This document shows positions 23,271 to 35,519 of a DNA stretch of 64,000 bases, one piece after another. Made by a program: the position numbers and the translations under genes. The notes under the pieces are model-generated. The model searched no databases and was not told the origin of the DNA. It was given only the letters and a program-made list of their open reading frames with translations. Source of the stretch: Callaeas wilsoni (taxonomy: Eukaryota; Chordata; Aves; Passeriformes; Callaeidae); contig VWPU01014161.1 in assembly GCA_013398955.1 (NCBI GenBank), positions 62,001 to 126,000 of the forward strand, read 5' to 3'. The stretch's first letter is position 1; each line of letters starts with the position of its first letter.

Positions 23271-26200
23271 AAAGATGAGTTTTCTTCCATGGCCGCTCTG
23301 TCTAAAATCCCCATTTACCTATGCTTGATCTCAAACTGTCACAAATTAATTCCCCTGGTGTTCGAATATTTACAACATAAATCAGTGTGGTTTGTATTAT
23401 ATTAGCACTTTGTTTTACCTGAGGACAGAGACCAATATTACAGTCGTCATAAGTAAAATGTTTGTACAAAAGCAATGCATAAAAAGTCTTAAGTCTGCTA
23501 ATTACATCACAGTACATAGGATAATCTGTAGCATTTTTTACGGTAAAAATTAATATGATGCAATAAAAAATCATGTCTTGCAAAATGCAAGGAAACAAGG
23601 AAAACTAATTTGGAGGAGTGTTTGACACCCAAAGTTACATAATTTGATGCATTTTTGTCTTTCTTCAGAGGACCCTAAGAAAGGCGTTTACAGCCTATTT
23701 AGTGGTTCAGCAGAGCTGGCAAGATCTGGGAAGGTTGCAGTAAATTGCAAAAGAGATGTTTCCTCACAGAGTAGAACTCAGATTCTGCCTGTAGTTGGGA
23801 GGCACAGGGAACTGTCGTTTTAATTAGAAGTATGGATTTAAATCTATTTGTATTACTTTAACTGTAAAATAAAATTGATTCAAAAGTGTTGCAAATTTCC
23901 ATGTGCTCAATTGTCCTTCAGCAGTCCTCCCTCTGCTTAGTTTGAGTCAGCTTGCCACAGGGCTCAGCTGAACAGAAATAACTGAAAAGGTTTGAAGCTC
24001 TGAAACATTCATTTAGCTGAGATGTGGCCATGGAATGAGAACTGGCTATCAAATGCTGTGGAGCTAGTTACCCTCCACCAGCTGTAAATCCAGCCTCCAA
24101 GGTGTGCTGAGGTGCACAAGAGCAGAGCCTGGCCACTGCCAGCCTTGCTTTAGTGCTGCAGCACATCTGGGCATCTTCTCAAGTTTTTGTCCACATGGCA
24201 GGAGGTGATGGAAGAGTGGGGACTGCTGGGAAGGAGGCCTGGTAGAAAGAAAGATGATTGACTTGGACTCTAAAGTGCCCACCAGGGATCATCCTCTCAA
24301 CTACAGATGTTCCAGCTTCAGGGCCGGTGCCTACTGTGTAAATAGAGTATGTACCAGTAAGTTAAAGAAAGAGAACAGGGTTTCTTTTCATCTAAATGAA
24401 TGCTCTACCTCTTAAAACAATTCTGTATTTGCCTCTCTAAATAGATCACAAATACATATTTCCAGTTTAAGCCCAGCTTAAAATTATTTTGCTCATTCCT
24501 AAATTAAAACAAACACTGACCAAGGACTCCTATATTTGTTCTCTGTTGATTTTATTCAACATTCTTCTACACAGATATCTTTTCAAGGTGTATATATATA
24601 AGTATATTTCTTTTGAAATAAGAACTCTTCATAGTTCTATAAACACAGTTATGATCCAGATCAAAACCATCCAAACATTTAGAACTGTTTAGGTACTGAA
24701 TGTGAACAAGAAACAGAAGGACACCAATTTTACACTTTCCATTTTGCTACAAGCCTGGTTTTCATCCAGATTCCCAGTTCAGTGGAGGAGGCAGGAGTGT
24801 CACAAGGAACGTGTGGTATGTAGCGTGTCTGGTCATGGGTAAGCACCATGTTTTGTTGTAGGTGTATACATGTAGCAGGATAACGTCCTGGGAATGACTG
24901 CAAAGCATAAACATTGCCCAGTACAGATATTTCCTATATCAAGAGCTCTCTGATGTCCATTCCCTGCAGCCTTCCCAGCCTTCCCTAGTGCTTCTATTCA
25001 TTGTGACAAACCCCCAAGACGTAGCTGGAGACACAGTGATGTTTTCTGTACAGTCAGGACCACACCTTCGCCACTATGATCAAGGATGAAATGTAAAGCA
25101 AAGACAACAAATTCCACCTAAGCAGGAAGTAAACGTGGGTGGTTCTGGGTGAAATCAAATGGGATGATGCAATGGAAAGACAAAATAGCCAATCATAAAC
25201 TGGTGTGTTTCATATGGAGAATTGTGCTACATAGCAACAAATCCATCAGAAGTATGAGAAAAGCCAGTGTAGCTAAAAAAGGAGGTGAAAATGAAATAAT
25301 TTCAAGGAAGATTCTTAAAACATGAGGAATAAGGTGAACTAGAAAGATCCCAGCTGTAGAAAGAAAATGTAGCTGTGATTATGGCATTTTCTTTTGTGTG
25401 GAGGAGGCAAGAAAAATTTATCAGGAATAAAGTGAAAGATATGTCAATTGTTTGACTTGCTTATTAATGGTTGGGTTGGATCCACTATGCTGTTTGAGTC
25501 TGATGAGCTTTTAAGGTAAAAGTAAGCTGATGTGAGATTTTAATGAAGTCATAGATTTATAAAATGTTCTGCTTTTCTGGCTTAAATATTCTCACTGTAT
25601 TTAACTGAGTAATTAATCAATTATTGGTAGTAGTTATGGCTAGAAAGAGCCACGTGATACTGCAGTCAAGAAGAGGAGGTGCTAAGATACTGGGTCATAG
25701 CTCGAGCTGTTTGAAATGGTGTAATGTTTCAAAAGAACTCACGACCTTTCCAAATCATAATTCTCTTTATCAGAAGTATCTCAGAGCCAGTTTTGCAAAC
25801 AAATGCTGGTACTAAGGGCTCAGCCACATGACTCAGCTCTGGCAGCCAAACCTGCCAGCACTTGTCCTGTGAGCTGCTGTGACTGTCCAGGTGTGTCTGG
25901 CCCGCTCCAAACGGGAGGTGGTGCAGCCTGTAGGTATTTTACAGTTGAGGCTGTTGCTCTGTTCTAAGGGCAGGCTAACAAACAGTGCCCAGCAGCACAG
26001 CACATCTCGCCTAACTGCCTACCCCAGCAGGCCTGGCTGCAGCCATGAGTCACCCTGTCTTCAGATAGACCTGGAATGAATCACTTCTGAAGCTGCCTAC
26101 AGTTCACTGCTGGCTACTGGGGGGGAATGGCTACTGATTTATGCTAGACTACTAGCCTTTGACCAGTTAAACTTAGACGAGAGCAATCCCGCCCTCATTT

Positions 26201-27384
26201 GGTGTTCATAAGCTATACCACTGTGAAAGTGTTTGAAGTCATAAAGCCTACTGAGATTTTTAGAGAAGGCCCATCACCTTTTTTTGTCCTTTATTGAGGT
26301 AAAACATTTTGGTGTCTGTTTTGGCCTACTGTTTCTGAAAATCCCCACCCAGGTGTGGCTGGAAGAAGCTTCAGCTTGGTAAATCCCACATTTGTCAAAA
26401 CTGAGGGGCCCTGGAAGAAATGCTGCAGAGCCAACATGGTCATTGGCAGAAAGTCCCAATAGGGCAAAGAATGTCAGGTGCCTCCAGGCTAGGTGGGCTC
26501 GGGAAATGTGACACCACAGTGGTACCCTAACACCGAGAGAAAGTGTAAAAGATGTCCTTACTTAACTAGGAATAGGCAAGTTAGTTAAGGGTAAACTTAA
26601 TGTCTGGCATATTAATTAACTTCTGTGGAATGTGGCTGTCTAGAACAAGTTCTTCGTTGTCTGCTCCCTGCAATCTCTTTTTTGAAGGCTATTCCAATCT
26701 CACAACCAGCAGGTTAAAGCGGTGCCAACTGAGACATGGTGAGATTTGGTTTATCCTTATGACAGAGAGCAACACAGAAGGCAAACCTGAAAAATCAAGT
26801 GGTGTGCTCCTATTTCAGAAAAGAGCTGTGTCTTTAGCCAAAAAATGAAGCAGTTGCTGGAAAGGCAGGGAATACAATGGCAAGGATTGATACAACTTGT
26901 CTTTGTTTTATTTTCAGAATGAAAGAGGAAAGAGCAGTTTGTCAAAACAATAGCAAAGGTGTTGAAAATCAGTGGAGGAAGGAGATGTGAGTCATTAGTG
27001 TACATAAAACTAGATATCTAAATGGTAAGACTGGTCAAAAAATTTCCAACAAAAATATTTTCATAATAGAACTTGACTTTTATGGAGTTCATGTTTTTCA
27101 CAGAGCTGTTGAATGAATATCCTCCCCGCTCTGGCTCAAAAAAAAATTAAAAATTTTAGGTACCAACAAAATTGGAAATCTCTGAAAATGAATATATTTT
27201 TGCCAGGAAGAACAGTCTAGGTCAAAGCAAAACATCACATACATAGTAGAGGAAGCAGTATGCTCAGAGCATCTGGTGTATTCAGAAATAGGCTCATTTT
27301 GGGTGTTGGGTTCTTTTTGGTCTTGAGGGGGATCATGGAAAAGTTGAATACAATTAATTAGTAATTGTTCAGCTGAACAATATT

Positions 27385-27419
<35 letters not shown>

Positions 27420-28199
27420 ATAGGTAAAGGCCAAAACTACTGACAAGAGTTTTAGAGAGCTCTCATTATACCGTCAATACAAAACTCTGTACTAACTAGG
27501 ACACTACTGAATGTAGGCACTTCACCCTCTTCATCTTAAAATTTCAATATATACATATACTTTCTGAAGTCTATTAATATGAAGTTTAATATTCATTAGT
27601 ATTCCAATCAGACAAATATATTTCAGGCCATTAGAGTGCAATATAAAGAGTCATTGCTTTTTCCAGAAAAAGTGCAAGGCACTGAAAAGGAAGTTTTCAT
27701 TTGAACTCTAAACTTGGATGATATCTTAATATGTGAATGTACAGCTACTGAAGCTGTTAAGTTAATGTGTAACTAACTGAAAGATTCTTTGGAACAATAC
27801 TTTGACTCTCTGCAGTTTTCTCAGTTACGTTACTGTCAGCAAATTGTGATTCGCATGTGCTGTGATAAAATATTTTGTCTATAACAAATATAGTTGCGTC
27901 AGAGTGGAAATTAAAGGCAATTTCCCTTCTAGCTATCTTTTTCTTTTTTCTAAAGTTCTGTGTACCCTCTCTAAATATTGCTTTACAATTATGAAAAGAA
28001 AGTCTGTTGTGAAACACACTTAAATCATCCAGGAAGTCTTATAACACCCATTTCAGATTATTTCACTGTGATATTTTTATTTCTGTGTGGAAAATTGAAG
28101 TAAAAAGAAATGAAGATTCCATCAAAATTGAGAAAACACATGCTGATGCTAAAGGGAAAATTGTTTTTACCTCTGTAAGAGAACTATAAAGGAAAAACA
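23271..28199. other. Intergenic or intronic DNA, no gene recognised
   Basis: The only clear feature is the GTT microsatellite annotated separately. Frames of 60-90 codons on both strands show no family signature. The 61-codon - strand frame at 26274-26459 and the 86-codon one at 27757-28017 have moderately protein-like composition but no supporting splice or homology evidence that I can see. Confidence 0.5.
27385..27419 (+). repeat. (GTT)n / (TTG)n microsatellite, about 12 units
   Basis: A perfect trinucleotide TTG repeat of about 35 bp is preceded by TATTT and followed by ATAGG. A perfect array of this length is likely to vary between individuals. Confidence 0.95.
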
Positions 28200-28484
28200 G
28201 GAAAGGGAGGGGAGGGAAGGGGAGGGGAGGAGAGGAAGGGAGGAAGGGAGGAAGGGAGGAAGGGAGGAAGGGAGGAAGGAAGGAAGGAAGGAAGGAAGGA
28301 AGGAAGGAAGGANGAAGGAAGGAAGGAAGGAAGGAAGGAAGGAAGGAAGGAAGGAAGGAAGGAAGGAAGGAAGGAAGGAAGGAAGGAAGGAAGGAAGGAA
28401 GGAAGGAAGGAAGGAAGGAAGGAAGGAAGGAAGGAAGGAAGGAAGGAAGGAAGGAAGGAAGGAAGGAAGGAAGGAAGGAAGGAA
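28200..28484 (+). repeat. 285-bp polypurine tract: degenerate GGGGA, then (AGGAAGGG)n, then (GGAA)~53
   Basis: Every resolved base from 28200 to 28484 is A or G. Three zones follow in order: an irregular G-rich zone (28200-28240) with closely spaced runs of 3-4 G; an 8-bp zone AGGAAGGG (about 28241-28274); and a pure GGAA array to 28484. The single N of the window is at 28313, and the GGAA phase slips by one base across it. Such tracts can form triplex (H-DNA), and the G-rich start could form a quadruplex. GGAA is also the ETS-factor core. The long open frame it gives on the - strand (repeated PSFL) is an artefact. Confidence 0.95.
28313..28313. other. Ambiguous base N inside the GGAA array
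   Basis: This is the only N in the window. The repeat reads GGAAGGAN then GAAGGAA, so one base of the 4-bp period is missing at the N. That suggests a collapsed or joined assembly at this point rather than a simple uncalled base. Confidence 0.9.
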
Positions 28485-28887
28485 TCAGAGGCAATATCAG
28501 GCTGAAATAAAGTGTCTAGGAAATAGAAATCAATAAAATATTTTTTTAAAAAGCCTATAACCTGTTGGTAGCTCAGCTATCCTTCCTAAGAAATTACACT
28601 CTCCTTATAATCTTGCTTACATCCTTTTACTAATCTGTTTAGAAGTAATTATTTTACACTTTGCTCCTAAATTTGTCCCCAGCAGTCCTCCCCCTCATAT
28701 CTGGCCCTTTGATTTTTCATTCTGCTTATGAAAATAAGTCTGCTTGCAAGGTTACATGACACTTCCCAGGGCCTTCACTAGGTGTACCTGAAAGTCATGC
28801 CCTGTGTTTGCCTGAGGTAGTGGCTGCTCCTCCCATAAAGGGGCAGAGATTGCATTTGTTTGCAGATGAAATCTATATTATTGATTT

Positions 28888-29131
28888 CTAGCCATCAAGG
28901 TTCAGGCAGCTGCTGTTTTCTGAAACCCTAAGGCAAACAATGAATTGCAGCACCAGAGAGACACCAGACAATTTTTCTTGCTTCTGCCATTTCCTTGCAC
29001 TAGCTTTTATGTCTTTTATCCTGACTTTCTGCTTTGGAGACATGTCTAAGTCATATTTCATATAAATATGTTTTGGATCCAGAGGTTTTTCTTGCTCTTC
29101 TAAATGCACTAGTCCTCCAGACTCTAGCAGT
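28888..29131 (-). other. Candidate coding exon of an unidentified gene
   Basis: On the - strand a frame of about 80 codons runs from an acceptor-like CCTTTGACAG (exon from 29131) or an earlier one, CTGTCTCCTCACAG (exon from 29156), to a TAG at 28888. Its first 55 residues look like real protein: charged, Lys/Glu/Asp-rich, with segments such as EEQEKPLDPKHIYMKYDLDM and SPKQKVRIKDIKASARKWQK. The last ~25 residues look non-coding, so a splice donor may lie near 28970, though none is strong. I do not recognise the family. The segment at 29698-29764 could be the preceding exon, since its phase fits the 29131 acceptor. It could also be a decayed pseudogene or chance. Confidence 0.35.
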
Positions 29132-29697
29132 CTGTCAAAGGTGATCAAAGAAGGAGCTGTGAGGAGACAGTTTTAAAGGGAATTGCTGATCAAAGGAATG
29201 CAAAAAACATTTTGACCAGAGATATGTGATATTAGGTCATGGGAGAATTGGTATAGAGGGAATAATGGTCTATTTTATTATTAAAATAAAGGGTTGCAAT
29301 AATAATAAGTTCTTTAAAAAGACCGTAATATCTCTTATTATTATCTAATAAAAATTAAGCAGTGGCTTTTTGATAGCTTTTCAAGTCCTTTCATCAGCTC
29401 TTCAGACCTCTATTCTTTTTGATATACATTTAACTCTTTTGCAGGAGTCCCTTGAAGTGGTTACTTTGGAAGATATGATACAGGACTAAATGGATTGGTA
29501 TTTATATTTTATTGGCTTGTTAAAACCAAGCATGTTCTGAGGAAGAAAAATTGACAAACTGGCAAAGATTAAAAGCTGTGAAGGGCAAAACATGTAACTG
29601 GGACAACTTTCGGTATTTGTGTGAATCCATCAGGAAGCCACCTACTTTGCACCAGGCTTGTGGTGTGGGAAATGCACCCACACAGCTCAGAACCCAC

Positions 29698-29764
29698 CCA
29701 AAGCTGTAGGATGGTGCTCTCTGCACCAGCACAGGGTTGTCTTCAAACCCTGCATCCCTAAGTG
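29698..29764 (-). other. Candidate coding exon (67 bp) upstream of the one at 28888-29131
   Basis: On the - strand the segment is bounded by an acceptor-like TTGTGCCTTGTCAAG and a donor GG|GTGGGT. It reads LRDAGFEDNPVLVQRAPSYSFG in one frame. The Pro/Tyr/Phe/Gly ending recalls the short repeats of ciliary or sperm-tail proteins, but this is a weak resemblance and I name no gene. It ends in phase 2, which fits the acceptor at 29131 across a 566-bp intron. No further exon could be located with confidence. Confidence 0.25.
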
Positions 29765-32700
29765 CTTGACAAGGCACAAACACAAGCCAATAATATATTT
29801 GCAGCAAAAGCAGTGCACGTTCTAGGAGATGTCAAGAAATGACAGCTATAGTAAAGACAACAAATGCAAGTCAAAACAAAGCCAACATTTTCAAAATACT
29901 GCTAGTATCTTAATCTATACTTGAGTAATTAAATTACTCAATCACAGACCTCATTAAAGGCATTAACAATTGTGAAAGTTCTGTGATTTTGAAAGAAAAG
30001 TGGTCCCATTTTGTTGCCGGAACACAGTGTAGAACCAAGCTTTTCCTAAGAACACAGGGACTGATTCAGAAAGGCCAACTTCAGACATGTCTGAAAGTCC
30101 AGCTCTGCAGAAATGCCACATGAGAACCCACCCCTTATTGGCAACATGTCTCCTGCAGTTCGTAATTCAAAATTTTGAGAATTTTGTTTTGGATTCCTGA
30201 CTTTAAATACGATATTTTAAAACACAGACTCAACAGGCTCTGGATATTTAGATTTCAGAGTAGACTCTCACTGTTCCTTCAATACTTCAATATTAGCAGT
30301 GCTGGAGGGAAAGTACCACCGAATGATTGTATGGATTTGAACATAGCTTTAAAAAAAATCAGTAAGAACACAGTTCACGATGACAAAGCCTTTCAGTCTC
30401 TTTTTTGATATAGATTCATGGTTCTAAAAAGCACGAGTACACAACAGAATTACAAAATACATCAATATTTTTCTTCTTTTATTGTCTTTTATTTTGGGGG
30501 AGGGGTTTGGCAGACCTATTTGTAAACATACATCCCTCATCCAATTTCTGATCTATCAATCAATAAAAAGTTAGTAACACTTAAAAACCTGAAATGTAAA
30601 ACAGAGCTGGACTCTTGTCTTCTCCAGAATTAGAAATACTGTTCACTTTTTGGAGAGCAGTATGAATGAATAGATGAATGAGGAAAAAGAAAGGCAGACA
30701 CATAAATAATTTTAAAACATGACTAATGTTTTAAACCATTAAATGAAGATTTTATCATTTTATCTTATCTCTTTCCATTCAGTTGTATGATTCTCTCATT
30801 AGGAGCAATTTCTTTTCAGAATTCTTCAGTGTCTTTCCTAAGAGAGTTTCACCACTGTGAAAGAAGAACTGGCACACCAGTTACAAAATCATGGATTTCC
30901 CCTAATACGGTCTGGTTAGCAATGAAAATGAATATCACAACACAGACATTTCTGGAGTTTGATTTAATAATCATTGCAATATGTATAGCCATTTTCATGT
31001 GTGTTTACATAACAGAAGCAACAAAGCCTCCTGAACTGAAAGTTGATCAAAGTCATATTCCCAATTAGGCAGTAAGCCAAGGGAAAGGGCAAGTTGATAA
31101 ACTCTTCTCAGTATTCATATACCCCTTAAATGCTAACTAATCACGGGATTATTGATATGAAATACATCACTCTGGCAAAAAGAAGAATTGAAGCTTTTGT
31201 CTTAGAACAATAAAAAAATAAAATTTGCGTCTTAGAAAAAAAAATTACCACAGACATTCATGCAATCCTGAATATTAATGGATCTTATTTTCATTTTGTA
31301 CAAGATCAGAAGGATGGAACCACTGAAAATTTGTTTTCAATGATTTTGAATTATTATTTTCAGTGGACAGTTTTGAGAGCTTTCTTCTGAAAACAGCAAT
31401 ACAATCTATGACTACAGAGGTTTCTAACCTCACTACCATTTCAGTGAAAGAAGAATTAGGAGTGCAATTTTTTTTTTCACGAGAAATAGAAACAAATGTA
31501 AAATCTGTCCTCTTTAGGGGGCAATGATGACTAGGGCTAGATGCCAGAATATTGGATTTGGCATTGAAAGGATTCCCTCAGAGTTTATGAAGAAAAATTC
31601 TCTTTACACACATCACCTAGGATGCTGGAAACTAAATATTGAATGCTTTCTCTAGAGTCACATAAGCCACAGACCTACTCAGTAGTGCTGTTCTGAGGAC
31701 AACTGGTTTTCCCATAATTGAGTTACCATGATCCTAAGAACAAGCAGCAACACAGTTGGGTGCTGCCTCAAACACATTTTTTTTTCTTTTATAGTTACTA
31801 ATAAATGCACCTTTTCAGTTAGTTCCTCCATTTGCTCCATAATTAGAGCAAATAAACAGTTTATCCAATTCTTAGCCTTTGATTAAGGCAGGAAATGTGA
31901 CGTGAGAATATGGTCTTTTAGCTCCACAGTTACACAGGCTTCCTGATAACTAGAAAATGTCTTCAATTTTTTATTTTTTTTTCTCTTATGGAGGAATGTG
32001 AAGTTTGATTTGTCTTTATCACAGTAAAAATCATAATTTCCATAGAACAACAGAAAATTAATTTAAATGTCTTTGAGGAGTTTGGTTTGATTTTCCCTGG
32101 GATATTCAAGAATCTCCCCCAGAATATTGTAAAATGATGCTTTGAACAATCCCTTTACTCATAGGTACTTTATTTAACAAATTACAGGCCTCATATATAT
32201 ATTCATAGTAAACAAAAAGTAAAAAAAAGAGCTGTGCCAAACCTAGGTGCAAAGCCCTACGTGCTAGTTTACTATATTGAAAGTAATCTTTTGCTCCCTT
32301 TCTTTTCTAAAAGGTGATTTATCCTGATCTGACTGGAACTGTCACTATTTGTTGTATCCTTTAGATACAGAAAACGTTCCTAAAAACCTGAAACAAGCTG
32401 ATCCTTCATGGTGTCAGTGAACATTTAGAATACCGGCACTTTCCAGGCCGGTCTTCCAATGCAGCTTGGTGGTGCGGCTGCTGCGAGCCAGGGGCTGTGG
32501 GAGCTGCTGGGAATTGCTCGTGGCACAGCAGGTGAGCTCTGCCTGCATGTACCTGCAGTGCTTTGTAATGGTTGTTGTAAACCCTCCAGTATGAAAGAGC
32601 TGAGAAAACGTCCATTGGCAGATGGCAAACATGAGTAGTGAACGTCAGTGAGAGGATGAGTTCTTGCCCAATCTTCTTAACATTCAGCAAAGCAGCCCTT

Positions 32701-33364
32701 CAGAAAAGGATTTTTAAAATTCTGTTCCTGTGTGAAACTGCAAGTATACGAGTCCACCACACCCCAAAGCAAACTTAGACCCACTTGTATTTGACTGCAG
32801 CCATTTTTAGCTACACAAGAGAAAACATTATTTCATAATGCTGTCCCGTCACTTATTCACTCTCTCTTAGCAACCCCAGCTCATGAAGCAATTTAGGTCA
32901 CACAGATGACTGCACTCAATCCCTACCAGCAAAGCTGGTGTTTAAGAACTCACCATTAATCATGCTATATAATATTCAGGTATGCACATGTTGCAGTGCA
33001 GTCAGTGCCATGCACAAGCCTGTACATACTAACCATGGCTAATTTAGAGGAGGCATGTAAAACAATTAAGCAGTAAACCACAGGGCATTTCAAGGAGATC
33101 AGTGATGTTTCTTTTATTTTTGTAAAGTCTGGGAACAATGACAGAGCCTCAAACAACACATGGAGTGCAAAACTATTTACAAATTGTACTATTAATCATC
33201 TTTTATATTTTGGATGAGGATGCATAGATACATATAAAAATTATTGCCATGGTTATACACCAGTTCTGATCTCTCCCCTTAGCTCTCACAAATGGCACTG
33301 GAGTGCCCCACACAGATACCCCACATTGCTAGACCACCAGATAGGGGCATGTTGCTCTTGGATC
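29765..33364. other. Unannotated DNA
   Basis: No gene is recognised. A GC-richer patch at about 32430-32560 carries a strong + strand donor-like CACAGCAG|GTGAGC at about 32531, but no convincing coding frame precedes it. The 93-codon + strand frame at 30787-31068 has a hydrophobic stretch and an upstream acceptor-like sequence but no family resemblance. Confidence 0.5.
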
Positions 33365-34064
33365 CTCATGTAGAAAAACCTCAAAGATATGGTGGATGAG
33401 AGGTTGGACATGACATGGCAGTGTGCCCTTGCAGCCCAGAAATCCAGTTGTATCCTGGGCTGCATCCAAAGCATGGCGGGCAGCAGGATGAGAGAGGGGA
33501 TTCTACCCCTCTACTTTGCCTTGGTGAGACCCCACCTGCAGTGCTGCACCCAGCTCTGGGGTCCCCAGCAGAGGAAGGACATGGACCTGTTGGAGCCAGT
33601 CCAGAGGAGGCCACCAAGACGATCAGAAGGATGGAGCACCTCAGCTATGAGGAAAGAGCAGCAGAGAGAATTGGGATTGTTCAGCCTGGACAAGAGAAGG
33701 CTTTGGGGTGATCTAACTGCAGCCTTCCAGTACCTGAAGGAAGAATACAAGTGAGATGGAGAAGGACTTTTTACAGGAGCATGTGGAGACATGACAAGAG
33801 GAACGGCTTCAAACTGAAAAAGAGTAGTCTTAGATTAGATACTAAAATCTTTTTTAAAATCCATTACTGTGAGGATGGTGAGGCACTGGCGCAGCTTGAC
33901 CAAGGAGGCTGTGGATGCTCCATTCCTAGAAGTCTTCAAGGCCAGGTTGGATGGAGCTCTGAACAACCTGGTCTAGTGAAAGGCATCCCTTCTCACTGCG
34001 GGGGTGTTGAAACTAGATGGTCTTTAATGTCCCTTCCAGCTCAAGCCATTCTATGATTCTATGA
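33365..34064 (+). mobile_element. CR1 LINE, 5'-truncated, ~700 bp with 3' end
   Basis: The first ~390 bp encode the C-terminal part of the CR1 ORF2 reverse transcriptase region, with recognisable ILPLYFALVRPHLQCC, TQLWGPQQRKDMDLLEPVQ and LGLFSLDKRRLWGDL segments. Two compensating frameshifts split the frame near 33605-33660, where the middle piece (MEHLSYEERA) is in another frame. The 3'UTR follows and ends in two copies of the terminal octamer ATTCTATG at about 34048-34064. The presence of the 3' tail with loss of the 5' end is the normal CR1 insertion product. The copy cannot encode a working protein. Confidence 0.95.
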
Positions 34065-35519
34065 GTTATGATATCAGCTCAGTCACCCAGCCCAGCAAGG
34101 AATAAAAGCTTTTTCCTTCACATAATTCAAAGCCTGAGGATAGGAAGGACCATCTGCCACTACCGTCCCAGTGACACATCAGTCTGCAGGAAGCCTGTCA
34201 CCTTGTTGTGATGGCACACAGATTCAAAGATTAATTTGGCCAGGGCACAGAGGACATCCCCCAGAGGGTGAGTGATTCAGCAGAGCATGTGAGGCTGCGA
34301 CTGAGTGTGTCTATGAGAAGTGTGAAAAACTAGTGAGAGCCAGTGCCCCATGAAGCCCTCATTTCAGCAGGATTGCTTCATCAAGCACCAGGTGCTTATG
34401 TACAGCTCAGGAACCTAGGTTAGGCAAATGATATGCAATCAGCAATTAATTTCCACATAGGATGGTGTTTTCAATGAAAAGTAATATTAGGCAAAGACTG
34501 AAAACTATAACTAGTGTGCTGTTATATCAAGTATGAAGAGAAGATAGGAAAAGAGGAAGCTTGTTAACAGCTGGCAAAAGTGTCTTGGAAGAAGTGGGAA
34601 GAGGAAAAAGAAGCAAGCCTCAAGACCAGGCAGAAGTCTAGTGTTAACAGCTTTTAACACGTCATATTCTATCTTGAACTGTGAGGGAAGCATGGTGACT
34701 TTTGTGATAGATATGCAGACAGTGTTGGTCATACTTGGAACGGATCATTCCACGTCCACCTCTTACAACATTCAGTCTGGAAAGCCCCTCCAATGTCCTC
34801 AGAGAGTTCCTCTCAATAGCACAGCATGACCCATTTACTTTGGACTGGGCAGTGAACCTGAAGCAAATCTGCATCCTGTTGCTCAGACAGTTCCAGAACC
34901 CAGCATGGTACTATTTGTGGAGAGTGACGTTTTGCATCTTACAGTTCAGCAGCCCTCCACTTTTCCTCCAGCAGGTGCTCATCCAAAGCACACATGAATC
35001 TACATGAAATAACCTAACTGATCCCACAAGTGAAAGCCTCCAGAATTTCGAATGTGCTTTCCATGTATTAGTCTTGATCGCTGACATGAGCACTGTAAAG
35101 CTCCTGGGTTATCAGGTTTTTCTTTTCCTGTAGCTAAAGCTACTCAAGGAGCTGGCTTTGTCTCACCCTTTCTCATCCTTGCAAGTTCCTGTTACATGGG
35201 CCAGTTTGTGAAGCAAGCACCTGGGGCGTGGGGCCACTGCCGGAACAGCCTTGCTGGGGGTACCTTTTGGGGAAAGGTTTCATCCTATGCATTGGAAGAA
35301 CAAATTATGCAAGATCATTTTGCATAGCTGTTCTGGATCTGTGAACCAAGAGCTGAGGCGGGGAACGAAGAATGTGAAGGAATCCACCCTGCATCTGCCA
35401 TGCCTCCATATCTGTGACTGGGGCCTGTAAGGTTTTCCTCATCATCCATCCCTGGGCTTTACCAGCAGAGACCCAACTGTCTTCAGCTACTGAGGGCTGT
35501 GCTGTTCAGAGACAAGAAT
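34065..35519. other. Unannotated spacer between two CR1 copies
   Basis: About 1.45 kb without a recognisable gene. The final few hundred bases may contain more of the 5' part of the following CR1, but the match is too decayed to place. Confidence 0.4.

Noticed and set aside
28063..28494. 143-codon - strand frame with repeated PSFL residues
   Set aside because: It is the translation of the GGAA simple repeat and contains the N; any frame of a CCTT repeat stays open.
32430..32535. Possible + strand exon ending in the strong donor CACAGCAG|GTGAGC
   Set aside because: Frames before the donor are Ala/Gly/Leu low complexity and the upstream acceptor is weak; a single good donor is common by chance.
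33389..33754. A host gene encoding 121 residues
   Set aside because: It is the C-terminal reverse-transcriptase region of the CR1 element at 33365-34064.
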